Shown piece after piece: positions 48,236-59,656 of a DNA stretch of 64,000 bases. Every line of letters starts with the position of its first letter. The stretch's first letter is position 1. The DNA is taken from positions 1-64,000 of the forward strand of contig SCRA01000086.1 in assembly GCA_004297985.1 (NCBI GenBank), read 5' to 3'. The translations under genes were made by a program, and so were the position numbers. The stretch comes from a bacterium. Lineage in GTDB: Bacteria; Vulcanimicrobiota; Vulcanimicrobiia; Vulcanimicrobiales; SCRA01. Below the pieces are notes generated by a model. That model was not told the DNA's origin. It searched no databases and saw nothing but the letters and a program-made list of their open reading frames with translations.

Positions 48236-49044
48236 TGCTGCTCACGATCGACGTCGGCAACACGGAGATCAAGCTGGGCGTCTACGGCAAGGAGAAACGC
48301 GGTCAAGCGCAGTTGATCCGCGTCTGGCGGCTGACCACCGAGCGGCGCCGCACAGCCGATGAGTACGGCATCCACTTCATCAACCTGTTCGCCTTTGCCG
48401 GTCTCGATCCGCACGGCGTGACGGCGATCGCCGTGGCCAGCGTGGTTCCGGGTACGGAGCGTGCGCTGCGCACGGCCTGTCAAGCGTACTTCGACGTCGA
48501 GCCGGCCTTCTTGCGCTCCGGTGAGCAGCAGTTGATCTCCATTCGCACGGAGCGCCCGCGCGAAGTCGGCGCCGATATCGTCGCGGGCGCCATCGGCGGG
48601 GTGGCGAAGTTCGGTACGCCGCTCATCATCGTGGGCTACGGCACGGCTACCACCTACGCCGCCGTCTCGGCGGCGGGGGAGTTTCTCGGCACGGCCATCG
48701 CGCCGGGCATTCAGATCGCCTTCGATGCACTGGTTGGGCGCACGGCGCAACTGCCGCAGGTCTCGCTGGAGCTGATCAACTCCGTGATCGGCAAGAACAC
48801 GCAGGAGGCCCTGCAGTCAGGCGTCATCTACGGCGTGATCGGTCAGACCGAAGGCATCGTGACGCGCATGCGCGCGGAGCTGGGCGCGCAGACGAAGGTC
48901 GTGGCGACGGGCGGTTTAGCCGATCTCGTTGCGCGCCATCAAGAGATCTTCGAGGCGATCGATGCCGTCGATCCGCATTTGAATCTCGAAGGGCTGCGTC
49001 TCTTCGCACGAACGCAGGAGCACGCGGAAGCCGCGTCGCCGTGA
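48235..49044 (+). CDS. coaX: Type III pantothenate kinase
   Basis: MLLTIDVGNTEIKLGVYG...VVPGTERALRTACQAYF...REVGADIVAGAIGGVAKFGTPLIIVGYGTATTY. Confidence 0.94.
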   Translation: MLLTIDVGNTEIKLGVYGKEKRGQAQLIRVWRLTTERRRTADEYGIHFINLFAFAGLDPHGVTAIAVASVVPGTERALRTACQAYFDVEPAFLRSGEQQLISIRTERPREVGADIVAGAIGGVAKFGTPLIIVGYGTATTYAAVSAAGEFLGTAIAPGIQIAFDALVGRTAQLPQVSLELINSVIGKNTQEALQSGVIYGVIGQTEGIVTRMRAELGAQTKVVATGGLADLVARHQEIFEAIDAVDPHLNLEGLRLFARTQEHAEAASP

Positions 49045-50369
49045 AGTTGCGGCTGGGCGTCGGGCAGCGGCTCACCGTCTGGTGGGTGGCACTCTTCGCC
49101 TTAGGTTTGGCGATCTACTCACTGCTCGCCGCGGCCTGGGTGGAGCACGCCCACGAACGCGCCCTCTCCATCGACCTGCTCACCCAGGCCTCGGATGGCG
49201 TGGCAGCCGTCGATCCCGTGGGCAACCGCTTCACCCGCGCCATCCCGCTGCCGGCTATCGCGGGCTACGCTCTCGTCTCGTACGTCGGCGGGCGGCCCGG
49301 CGAGGTGCGCGGCGTTCCGCCGTCCGCCGCGACGCTCGCGCGGGCGGCGCACCTTCCCGTTGGGCGGACGAGCTTTCTGAGCGGCGATCCCGCCTACTTC
49401 GTTGCCGTGGCCGCCGCCGGAAGTGGGGACCGCGGCCCGCGCGTGGCCGTCTTCGCCGACAACGAAGCGCTGGAGGAAGAGGAGGAGCGCGTACGCGGCG
49501 CGATGCTCGCCTCGGGCCTGCCGATGCTCCTCTTCGCGGCCTTCACGGGATGGCTGTTGGCACGCGGCGCGTTGGCTCCTATCGACCGCATCATCGCCAC
49601 GGCCTCAGAGGTAGCGCGATCGGGGCGCCTGAGCGCACGCCTACGCTTGGGCGGCGACGACGAGCTGGGGCGCCTGGCGCGGACGTTCGACGAGATGCTC
49701 GAGCGGTTGGAGGCGTCGTTCGATCGCGAGCGCGCGTTCATCGGCGAAGTCTCCCACGAGTTGCGCCAGCCGCTGGCGGCGCTAGGCGCGGAAGCAGAGC
49801 TGACGCTGCTGCGCAAGCGCGAACCCGCGGAGTACGCGCGCGCGCTCGAGGCGATCCGCGAGCGCGCCGAGCGTCTCTCGCGCACCATCGACGACTTGCT
49901 GCTGCTGGCGCGTGCCGATGCCGGCGTGACGGGGCGGACGATGCGCGGCGAAGTGAACGAGGCCGTCAGCGAGGCCTGCGCTGAGCTCCAGCGGCGCGGT
50001 CCCGGCATCCCCGTGGAGCTGCATCTGCGCGAGGAGCCGTTGGTCGTTGCCGTTGCCACGTCGCTGTTGGCGCGCATGGTAGAGAACCTCCTGGCCAACG
50101 CGCGCCGCGCGGCGCACCGCCTGGTACGCGTCGAAGTAGCTGCGCGCGATGGCCGCGCGGTAGTAACCGTCGACGACGACGGCCCCGGCGTCCCGCCCGC
50201 GGAGCGTGAGGCGATCTTTCGCCGCTTCTACCGCCGCTCCGACGACGGTACCGGTTTGGGTCTGCCGATCGCTGCGGCGGTGGCACGCGCGGGCGGCGGG
50301 GCGATTACCGTCGAGGATCGCCCGGGCGGCGGGGCGCGTTTCGTCATCGCTCTGCCGATCGCGTGGTGA
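49041..50369 (+). CDS. Sensor histidine kinase
   Basis: HAMP-like region, FIGEVSHELRQPLAALGAEAEL (H-box), MVENLLANARRAAHR, VDDDGPGVPPAEREAIFRRFYR, GTGLGLPIAAAVARAGGG. Confidence 0.92.
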   Translation: MKLRLGVGQRLTVWWVALFALGLAIYSLLAAAWVEHAHERALSIDLLTQASDGVAAVDPVGNRFTRAIPLPAIAGYALVSYVGGRPGEVRGVPPSAATLARAAHLPVGRTSFLSGDPAYFVAVAAAGSGDRGPRVAVFADNEALEEEEERVRGAMLASGLPMLLFAAFTGWLLARGALAPIDRIIATASEVARSGRLSARLRLGGDDELGRLARTFDEMLERLEASFDRERAFIGEVSHELRQPLAALGAEAELTLLRKREPAEYARALEAIRERAERLSRTIDDLLLLARADAGVTGRTMRGEVNEAVSEACAELQRRGPGIPVELHLREEPLVVAVATSLLARMVENLLANARRAAHRLVRVEVAARDGRAVVTVDDDGPGVPPAEREAIFRRFYRRSDDGTGLGLPIAAAVARAGGGAITVEDRPGGGARFVIALPIAW

Positions 50370-51021
50370 AGCGGTAGCCGAAGCCGCGCAGCGTCTCGAT
50401 GGCCTCGCCCTGCTCGCCGAGCTTGCGCCGCAGGCGCCCGATGAAGACGTCCACGACGTTCGAGGTCCCTTCGAAGAGCGAGCCCCAGACGTGTTCCTCG
50501 ATGCGCTCGCGCGGCAGCGCGATACCGGCGTTGCGCACGAGGAACTCGAGCAACTCGTACTCGCGCGTCGTGAGCTCGAGCGACTCTCCGGAGGCGCAGA
50601 CGGTGCGAGCGCGCACGTCGATGACGAGATCGCCCGCCATGTAGCGGCTGCTGCGCTGCGAGCCGGCGCGGCGGATCACCGAGCGCAGGCGTGCTAGCAG
50701 CTCGCGCACATGGAAAGGCTTGACGACGTAGTCGTCGGCGCCGGCGTCCAGGCCGATCACGCGATCATCCAACTCGTCGCGTGCCGTGACCAGCAGCACG
50801 GGCGTCGTATCCCCGGACTCGCGCACGCGGCGGCAGATCTCCAGGCCCGCCATCTCCGGCAGCATCCAGTCCAGCACGATGGCGTCGAAGCCGCCCGCCG
50901 CGGCCAGTGCGTCGCCGCGCGCACCGTCCCCGGCAACTTCGACGTCGTAGCCGCTCTCGCGCAGCGCGCGTGCGATCACCTCGCGCAACGGGGCATCGTC
51001 CTCGACGATCAGGACGCGCAT
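50344..51021 (-). CDS. OmpR-family response regulator
   Basis: MRVLIVEDDAPLREVIARALRESGYDVEVAGDG...IVLDWMLPEMAGLEICRRVRE...DDYVVKPFHVRELLARLRSVIRR...VFIGRLRRKLGEQGEAIETLRGFGYRF. Confidence 0.94.
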   Translation of the reverse strand: MRVLIVEDDAPLREVIARALRESGYDVEVAGDGARGDALAAAGGFDAIVLDWMLPEMAGLEICRRVRESGDTTPVLLVTARDELDDRVIGLDAGADDYVVKPFHVRELLARLRSVIRRAGSQRSSRYMAGDLVIDVRARTVCASGESLELTTREYELLEFLVRNAGIALPRERIEEHVWGSLFEGTSNVVDVFIGRLRRKLGEQGEAIETLRGFGYRFTTRSAER

Positions 51022-52292
51022 CAGTTGCCGGTCGCCAGGAGCTCGTAGCTGCCGTAGGTCGCCACCGTCACGCCCGCTTTGATGGAGCGGGAGTGGACCT
51101 CCTCCCAGCCGCGCCGGCTCCAGCCTACCTCCACCTTCACGGAGTCGAAGCTGCCTTTGGCATTGCGGACGAAGACGTCGTACTCGCCGTCCGCGGGGTC
51201 CTGCACGACGGCGCTCACTGGGACCAGTGTCACGCCACGGCGCACGCCGGTTTCGATCTCCACGAGGAGCACCGAGCCCAGCGCCGTTTTCGGTGTGAGG
51301 TCGAAGGCAACGACGGCTTGCCCCATCTGCGTCGTGGGATCGAGCGGACGCACGACGCGCAGCACGCGGCCGGAGATACCGTCGGCGCGCACCGGGTCGC
51401 CGGCCTCTACGACCGCCGCCTGATCGCCCGGAAGCGCCACGCTCAACTGCGCCGACGAGGGATTGACTACGGTGGCGACCACGGCGCCGGCGTCGGCCCA
51501 CTCGCCGGGGTTTCTCTCCAGCGCCGTCACCACGCCGTCGATCGAGGAGCGCAGCGTGGCGTTGCTCTCACCGCGGCGCGCCAGCGCCAGCGAGGCGCCG
51601 CTGGCGGCGGCATCGGAGACGGCTTGCGCGTACGCCTGCCGCGCCTGTAACAGCGAGTCGGGAAGCTTGGCGCGGTCGGCGGCCAGTGCCGCCTCGTCGA
51701 GCGCCACCTGCTGACGGGCCGCCTCGACGTCTTTGAGTGCCGCGACGCCGCCTTTGAAGAGGATCTGCTCGCGCGCCAGCGCGGAGCGGTCGCCGGCTAG
51801 GCGCGCCTGGTCCTGTCGTACCTGTGCCGCTTCGGGACTCAACTCGGAGCCGGGCGAGCGTGCGAGGCGCTGGGCGCGCTCCAACTCGCGCTTGGCCACG
51901 TCGAGCCGCTCCTGCGTCGCTTGCTGTTGTACCGTCAACGGCTGTACGTTGCCGTTGGCGGCCGCGCTCACCGTGGAGAGATCGAGGCTGGCCATGGCTT
52001 CGCCGGCGGCGACGTGCTGGCCCACGTGAACGTTCACGCTCGCGATGCGCCCCGCTTCGGAGAACGAGAGCGCAGCCATGCCGCCGGGTGCGGCGACCAC
52101 GCGACCCTCGCCGCGAACCTCTTGGGCAATATCTCCGATGCGCACGGAGGCCGTCTGGACGCGCGGCGGCGCGGAGGCCTGATCGCCGGGTGCGGCGGCG
52201 GCACCTCGCTGGTGGCCGCGCAGCAGCGCGACAACGATGATGAGCGCGGCCAGCGCGCCCATGGTGACGAGGGTGCGGCTACGGGGTGACAT
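51021..52292 (-). CDS. RND efflux periplasmic adaptor (HlyD/MFP family)
   Basis: VRGEGRVVAAPGGMAALSFSEAGRIASVNVHVGQHVAAGEAMASLD...coiled-coil...VVTALERNPGEWADAGAVVATVVNPSSAQLSVALPGDQAA. Confidence 0.9.
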   Translation of the reverse strand: MSPRSRTLVTMGALAALIIVVALLRGHQRGAAAAPGDQASAPPRVQTASVRIGDIAQEVRGEGRVVAAPGGMAALSFSEAGRIASVNVHVGQHVAAGEAMASLDLSTVSAAANGNVQPLTVQQQATQERLDVAKRELERAQRLARSPGSELSPEAAQVRQDQARLAGDRSALAREQILFKGGVAALKDVEAARQQVALDEAALAADRAKLPDSLLQARQAYAQAVSDAAASGASLALARRGESNATLRSSIDGVVTALERNPGEWADAGAVVATVVNPSSAQLSVALPGDQAAVVEAGDPVRADGISGRVLRVVRPLDPTTQMGQAVVAFDLTPKTALGSVLLVEIETGVRRGVTLVPVSAVVQDPADGEYDVFVRNAKGSFDSVKVEVGWSRRGWEEVHSRSIKAGVTVATYGSYELLATGN

Positions 52293-53483
52293 CGGTATTC
52301 GCTCCTTCTGCGAGGCGTAGGGCGTAGCGCGCTTTGACGGCGTCGGCCTGCGCCGAGACCAATGCGCCGCGCGCCGCGACCTCTTGACTCTGCGCCAGCA
52401 GGACCTCGAAGGCGCTGGTGGCGCCGTGCGTATAGCCGAGATTCGCCGCGTCCGCCGCGGCGCGCGCAGCTTCTACGGCGCGCCGTTCCGCCTCCACGCG
52501 CACTTGTGCCGAGCGCGCATCGGCTAACGCCGACTCCACTTCGAGCACCACGCTGCGCCGCAATGCCTCGCGCTGGGCCAGCGCGCGATCGACGCCGGCA
52601 CGCGCACGTTCCACCTGCGCGCGCACGGCTCCGCCGCTGTCGATGGGGACGTGGAGGCTCACGCTCACCGTGGCGCCGGCAACAAGCGTGCCTGAATCGA
52701 TTCCCGACTGGCGGCCCGCGGAGGCGTCGAGCGAAGGCGCGTAGGCCAGTCCCGCGGCACGCAATGTTGCCCGTGCCGCGCGCACGTCGTCGTCTGCGGC
52801 GCGCACGTCCGCGCGTGCGCCCAACGCCGCAACAAGCGCCGCCTGCTCGGCGGGGATGGTGAACGTTAGCGGCGCCGGCACGGCCAACGCCGGGCGCGCC
52901 GAGGGCTCCAAGCCCACAGCGAGATCGAGGGCGGCGAAGGAGGTGTCGCGCTTGCCGTCGGCGGCGGCCTGAGCGGACTGCGCGGAGGCATAGGCGGCCG
53001 TGGCCTGCTCCACGTCGATCCGTGGGCCGTCGCCGGCGCGCAAGCGCACGTTTGCCGCGTCGAGCACGCGCTTGGCGCTGGCCGTACCCTCGGCGGCGAT
53101 GGTCGACTGATCGCCGGCAACGAACGCATCCATGTAGGTCACCACGATTTGCAGCGTGGCCTCGTTCTGCGCGCGCGTGACGCGTGCGGCGGCGGCGCTC
53201 TCCGTGGAGTGCGCGGCATCGCTCTGGGAGCCGGCTTCACCAGGGAAGGCGAACGACTTGCTGATGCCCACGACGCTGGTGCGCTGGGCGATGGTCCCCG
53301 CGTTGCCCGACTGCGGAGCGTTGGCGTACGAGACGAAGAGCTGCGGCGCGCTGCCGGCTCGCGCGGCGAGCGTGTCGGCGGCGGCGGCGTGCCGCTCGGC
53401 GCGTGCCTGCAGAATCGCGGGATCGCGCGGGAGCGCCTGTGTGATGGCGCTCTGTAGGGAGAGCGCGAGGGTGAGCGCAGGCG

Positions 53484-53487
<4 letters not shown>
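52279..53487 (-). CDS. TolC-family outer membrane efflux protein
   Basis: Signal plus long helical ALQARAERHAAAADTLAARAGSAPQLFVSYANAPQS... and duplicated efflux-protein pattern. Confidence 0.85.
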
Positions 53488-56525
<3,038 letters not shown>

Positions 56526-56583
56526 CCGCCGAGCATAGCCGCCCGTGATGAATGGACGATGACGTGGTAGAATCGGCAGTGCC

Positions 56584-57588
56584 ATGGCTCACGCCGCCGC
56601 TCCGTTGTGTATCGGACCCCATCAGATCTGGCCTCCCATCGTCCTCGCGCCGATGTCGGGAGTCACCAACCGTACCCTGCGCGCGCTCTACAAGCCCTTC
56701 GGCCTCGGCCTGACGGTAACGGAGTTCGTTTCCTCGAACGCCCTACAGTACGGTAACCGGCGGACCATGGAGATGATCGACCAGCACGGGCTCGAGCACC
56801 CCGTCTCCACCCAGCTCTGGGGAAACGACCCCCAGATCATGGCCTACGCAGCGAAAGTCGTGCGCGAGTGCGGCGCCGACATCGTGGACATCAACTTCGG
56901 CTGCCCCGCCCCCAAGGTTACGAAGACCGAGGGCGGGAGCGCCTGCCTACGCGACGTCGACCGTTGCGAGGCGATCATGCGGGCCGTGGTCGAGGCCGTC
57001 GACTGCCCGGTGACCGTGAAGATGCGGCTAGGGTGGACGGAACAGGATCTCGTCTTCGTCGAGGTCGCCAAGCGCGCGCAGGCGGTTGGCGTTCAGGCGG
57101 TGACGCTCCATGCGCGCACGGCGCGTCAGTTCTACAAGGGCTCCGCCGATTGGGAGCACATCGCCGTGCTCAAGCGCGCCGTCGACATCCCCGTCATCGG
57201 CAACGGTGATCTCGACGATCCCTCTCTGGCCATGGAGCGCATGCGGGAGAGCGGTGTCGATGCCGTGATGCTGGGGCGCGCCGTGCTGGGCAACCCGTGG
57301 CTGATCTCCGCGCTTCGCTCGCTGATGGAGGGCGAGCAGCCGCAGCCCTATCCGCCATCCGCGGCGCGCCTGCGCTACGCGATCCACCACTATCGCACGA
57401 TGGTGGCGGAGTGGGGCGAGGAGCGTGCCGTGCCGCAGATGCGCAAGCATCTCGGCTACTATCTGAAAGGCTTCGCCGGCGCCAGCGAGCTGCGTGAGCG
57501 CGTGATGCGCACGGCTGGCGCCGAGGAGACGATTGCCGTCGTCGAGGAGACGACCGCCCGCTTGGAGTCTCAGGCGCTCGTAGCCTAG
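56584..57588 (+). CDS. dusB: tRNA-dihydrouridine synthase (DusB-like)
   Basis: IVLAPMSGVTNRTLRALYKPFG...DINFGCPAPKVTKTEGGSACLRD...VTLHARTARQFYKGSADWEHIAVLK...VIGNGDLDD. Confidence 0.92.
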   Translation: MAHAAAPLCIGPHQIWPPIVLAPMSGVTNRTLRALYKPFGLGLTVTEFVSSNALQYGNRRTMEMIDQHGLEHPVSTQLWGNDPQIMAYAAKVVRECGADIVDINFGCPAPKVTKTEGGSACLRDVDRCEAIMRAVVEAVDCPVTVKMRLGWTEQDLVFVEVAKRAQAVGVQAVTLHARTARQFYKGSADWEHIAVLKRAVDIPVIGNGDLDDPSLAMERMRESGVDAVMLGRAVLGNPWLISALRSLMEGEQPQPYPPSAARLRYAIHHYRTMVAEWGEERAVPQMRKHLGYYLKGFAGASELRERVMRTAGAEETIAVVEETTARLESQALVA

Positions 57589-57638
57589 CGGATGGGCAAG
57601 GTCATCGAACCGCTGTGGTTGCTACTCATGTGCGGTAT

Positions 57639-57662
57639 ATTTACTACTAAATTGTGGTAAAT
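57639..57662. promoter_or_regulatory. Imperfect palindromic operator upstream of wHTH-NTase cassette
   Basis: ATTTACTAC-TAAATT-GTGGTAAAT, 9-nt arms with one mismatch, AT-rich. Confidence 0.5.
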
Positions 57663-57690
57663 TTGCTTCCGGCGTGCTACATTGGTGGGC

Positions 57691-58047
57691 ATGGCGGATG
57701 GGCTCGAGAAGCCGGACGAGAAACGGGGTCTGCGCCTGTTCGGGTCTCCCTTGCGGACGGGCATCCTGGTGCTGACGGCTGCCCTCGGCGATACCTACCC
57801 GAGCGAGCTTGCGCGGCTGTTGAACGCGCGCACGTCGGTCGTGCAGCGGGCAATCAAGGATTTGGAGTACGACGGGCTCTTAGCGACCCAGCCTCGCACC
57901 GGGATTCGGAGGGTCACGATCGATCCGCGCCGGTATGGGGCAAGGGAGTTGATTGCCTACCTCGAGCGCCTGGCCGCGGCCCCTCCTTACACTGCGATCC
58001 TCGACAACCTGCGCGTGCGTCCACGGCGCCAAGGGAAGCCGCTGTGA
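57691..58047 (+). CDS. Winged-helix (MarR/ArsR-like) regulator, possible antitoxin
   Basis: LRTGILVLTAALGDTYPSELARLLNARTSVVQRAIKDLEYDGLLATQPRTGIRRVTIDPRRYGARELIAYLERL. Confidence 0.78.
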   Translation: MADGLEKPDEKRGLRLFGSPLRTGILVLTAALGDTYPSELARLLNARTSVVQRAIKDLEYDGLLATQPRTGIRRVTIDPRRYGARELIAYLERLAAAPPYTAILDNLRVRPRRQGKPL

Positions 58048-58601
58048 TCGGAGCCGATGCGCCGCTCGATGAGGTGTGCTTCATTGTCGGCGACGCGTTG
58101 CATCGCGCCGGTGTTACGGCGGTTCTCACCGGGGGCAGCGCTGCGACCGTGTACGCGCCAGGAGCCTATCAATCGGACGACATCGACTTCGTGTTGACGT
58201 TTGGTCCCGGAGGTGCGGGAGCCGCGGCTCGGGTGTTGGCTGAACTCGGCTTCAATCTAAAGAATGCGGCGTACCATCATCGCAATGGAGTACATCTGGT
58301 TGAATTCCCACCGGGGCCTCTGGCCATCGGCGACGATCAGATAACGAAGTGGGATACCTTCGTTCGCCATGGGCGCACGCTCTCCATCATCTCGCCTACC
58401 GATTGCGTTCGCAATCGCCTTGCGTCCTACTACTACTTCCGCGACCGCACGGCGCTCGGCGCAGTGGTAGTCGTTGCGCTGGCGCATCGCGATCGTATCG
58501 ACGTAAAGGTCATCAAACGTTGGAGCGAACGTGAGGCGGAAGGCATTGGCCGGGCGTACCGGATCGAGGAGAGGCTTCAAGAATTTCTCGATCGCCTCTA
58601 G
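58044..58601 (+). CDS. Nucleotidyltransferase-fold protein, possible toxin (AbiEii/DUF6036-like)
   Basis: AVLTGGSAATVYAPGAYQSDDIDFVLTFG = GGS...DxD motif; GTGA overlap with the wHTH gene. Confidence 0.72.
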   Translation: MIGADAPLDEVCFIVGDALHRAGVTAVLTGGSAATVYAPGAYQSDDIDFVLTFGPGGAGAAARVLAELGFNLKNAAYHHRNGVHLVEFPPGPLAIGDDQITKWDTFVRHGRTLSIISPTDCVRNRLASYYYFRDRTALGAVVVVALAHRDRIDVKVIKRWSEREAEGIGRAYRIEERLQEFLDRL

Positions 58602-58635
58602 GACATCATTGGAAGCGCGTCGGCCTTTCCCCGAT

Positions 58636-58719
58636 GAAATGCGTCGTGCGCGCGTGATGCAGACCACCGGCGTCGAAGAGACGATCGCCCGCCTCGAGAG
58701 TCCGCAGCTCGTGGCCTAA
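58636..58719 (+). pseudogene. Displaced remnant of a dus 3' end
   Basis: DEMRRARVMQTTGVEETIARLESPQLVA* aligns to DusB C-terminus ELRERVMRTAGAEETIAVVEETTARLESQALVA*, with a gap of about 7 codons. Confidence 0.65.
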
Positions 58720-58735
58720 CGCCGGGCCGCAAGAG

Positions 58736-59050
58736 CTAGAACATCGTCGGCAACGCCTCGGATTTGGCCAGCGCCTCCTCCATCGAATAGGTAGCGTGGA
58801 TCCGCGTCGTGTTCCATTGGATCAGCCGGCTCTCGAACATGAAATCACGCACGGCATCGATGCTCTGCGCCTCGACGACTGCCAGCACGACGTGATCGGG
58901 GCCGAAGACGCGGATCGTGATGATGTCTAATCCAAGCTTGCGGGCGAGATCGGGAATCTGCTTCGCGCCTTCCTTCATCAGCGCCCGCACCTGTGCGTTC
59001 GACGTGGGGCAGAGCTCGGGGCTGTGCTCGGCCAAGATGACGAACTGCAT
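58736..59050 (-). CDS. Small dimeric alpha-beta-barrel-like hypothetical protein (DUF3303-like)
   Basis: MQFVILAEHSPELCPTSNAQVRALMKEGAKQIPDLARKLGLDIITIRVFGPDHVVLAVVEAQSIDAVRDFMFES. Confidence 0.65.
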   Translation of the reverse strand: MQFVILAEHSPELCPTSNAQVRALMKEGAKQIPDLARKLGLDIITIRVFGPDHVVLAVVEAQSIDAVRDFMFESRLIQWNTTRIHATYSMEEALAKSEALPTMF

Positions 59051-59149
59051 ATACCGTTCTCCTTTGCCAACCGGGGGCTGCAACGTGGCTTGATTCTAGG
59101 ATGCAGTCCGGGGCGAGGCAAGGAACGACCGCCGCCTTGTGTGCCGCCC

Positions 59150-59656
59150 TCACGATTTGCGGACGGCGGCGTCCGCGTGCTTACCCGTAGGTCCCAGCAG
59201 CCATGTCAGCTCTTGCACGATGCCGGCGTCTTTGACGAGGTTGTACATCGGGCAGCGCACGTAGAGCGCGGCCTTGAGCCGCTCGATCGCCGCGCTGTCG
59301 GCGCCGTCGCCGCCGAGGGAGAGCCGGATGGTGGTCTCGATGCGCTGGTAGTGCGGGGAGACCGGCGCGGTGCCGAAGAGGCCGCGCCGGTCCACCGTAG
59401 CCACGCTCTCCAGATCCACGTCGTGTACCTGGATCCGCATCTCGCGCGCCAGCGTGACGATCACGATCTGCAGGCACGCATCGTAGGCGCCGAGCACGTA
59501 CTCCAGCGGCGTGGGACCGCGGTTATCTCCGCCGAGCTTCTCCGGCTCGTCGACGATGAACGCGTGGCCGCGCACTCGCTGGGTGGATGCGAAGGCGCCG
59601 TGCCACTCCATCGCGGCATGGACGTGCCGCAGTTGCGGGTTTGGATCATCGGGCAT
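59150..59656 (-). CDS. OsmC-family protein
   Basis: EKLGGDNRGPTPLEYVLGAYDACLQIVIVTLAREMRIQVHDVDLESVATVDRRGLFGTAPVSPHYQRIETTIRL. Confidence 0.85.
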   Translation of the reverse strand: MPDDPNPQLRHVHAAMEWHGAFASTQRVRGHAFIVDEPEKLGGDNRGPTPLEYVLGAYDACLQIVIVTLAREMRIQVHDVDLESVATVDRRGLFGTAPVSPHYQRIETTIRLSLGGDGADSAAIERLKAALYVRCPMYNLVKDAGIVQELTWLLGPTGKHADAAVRKS

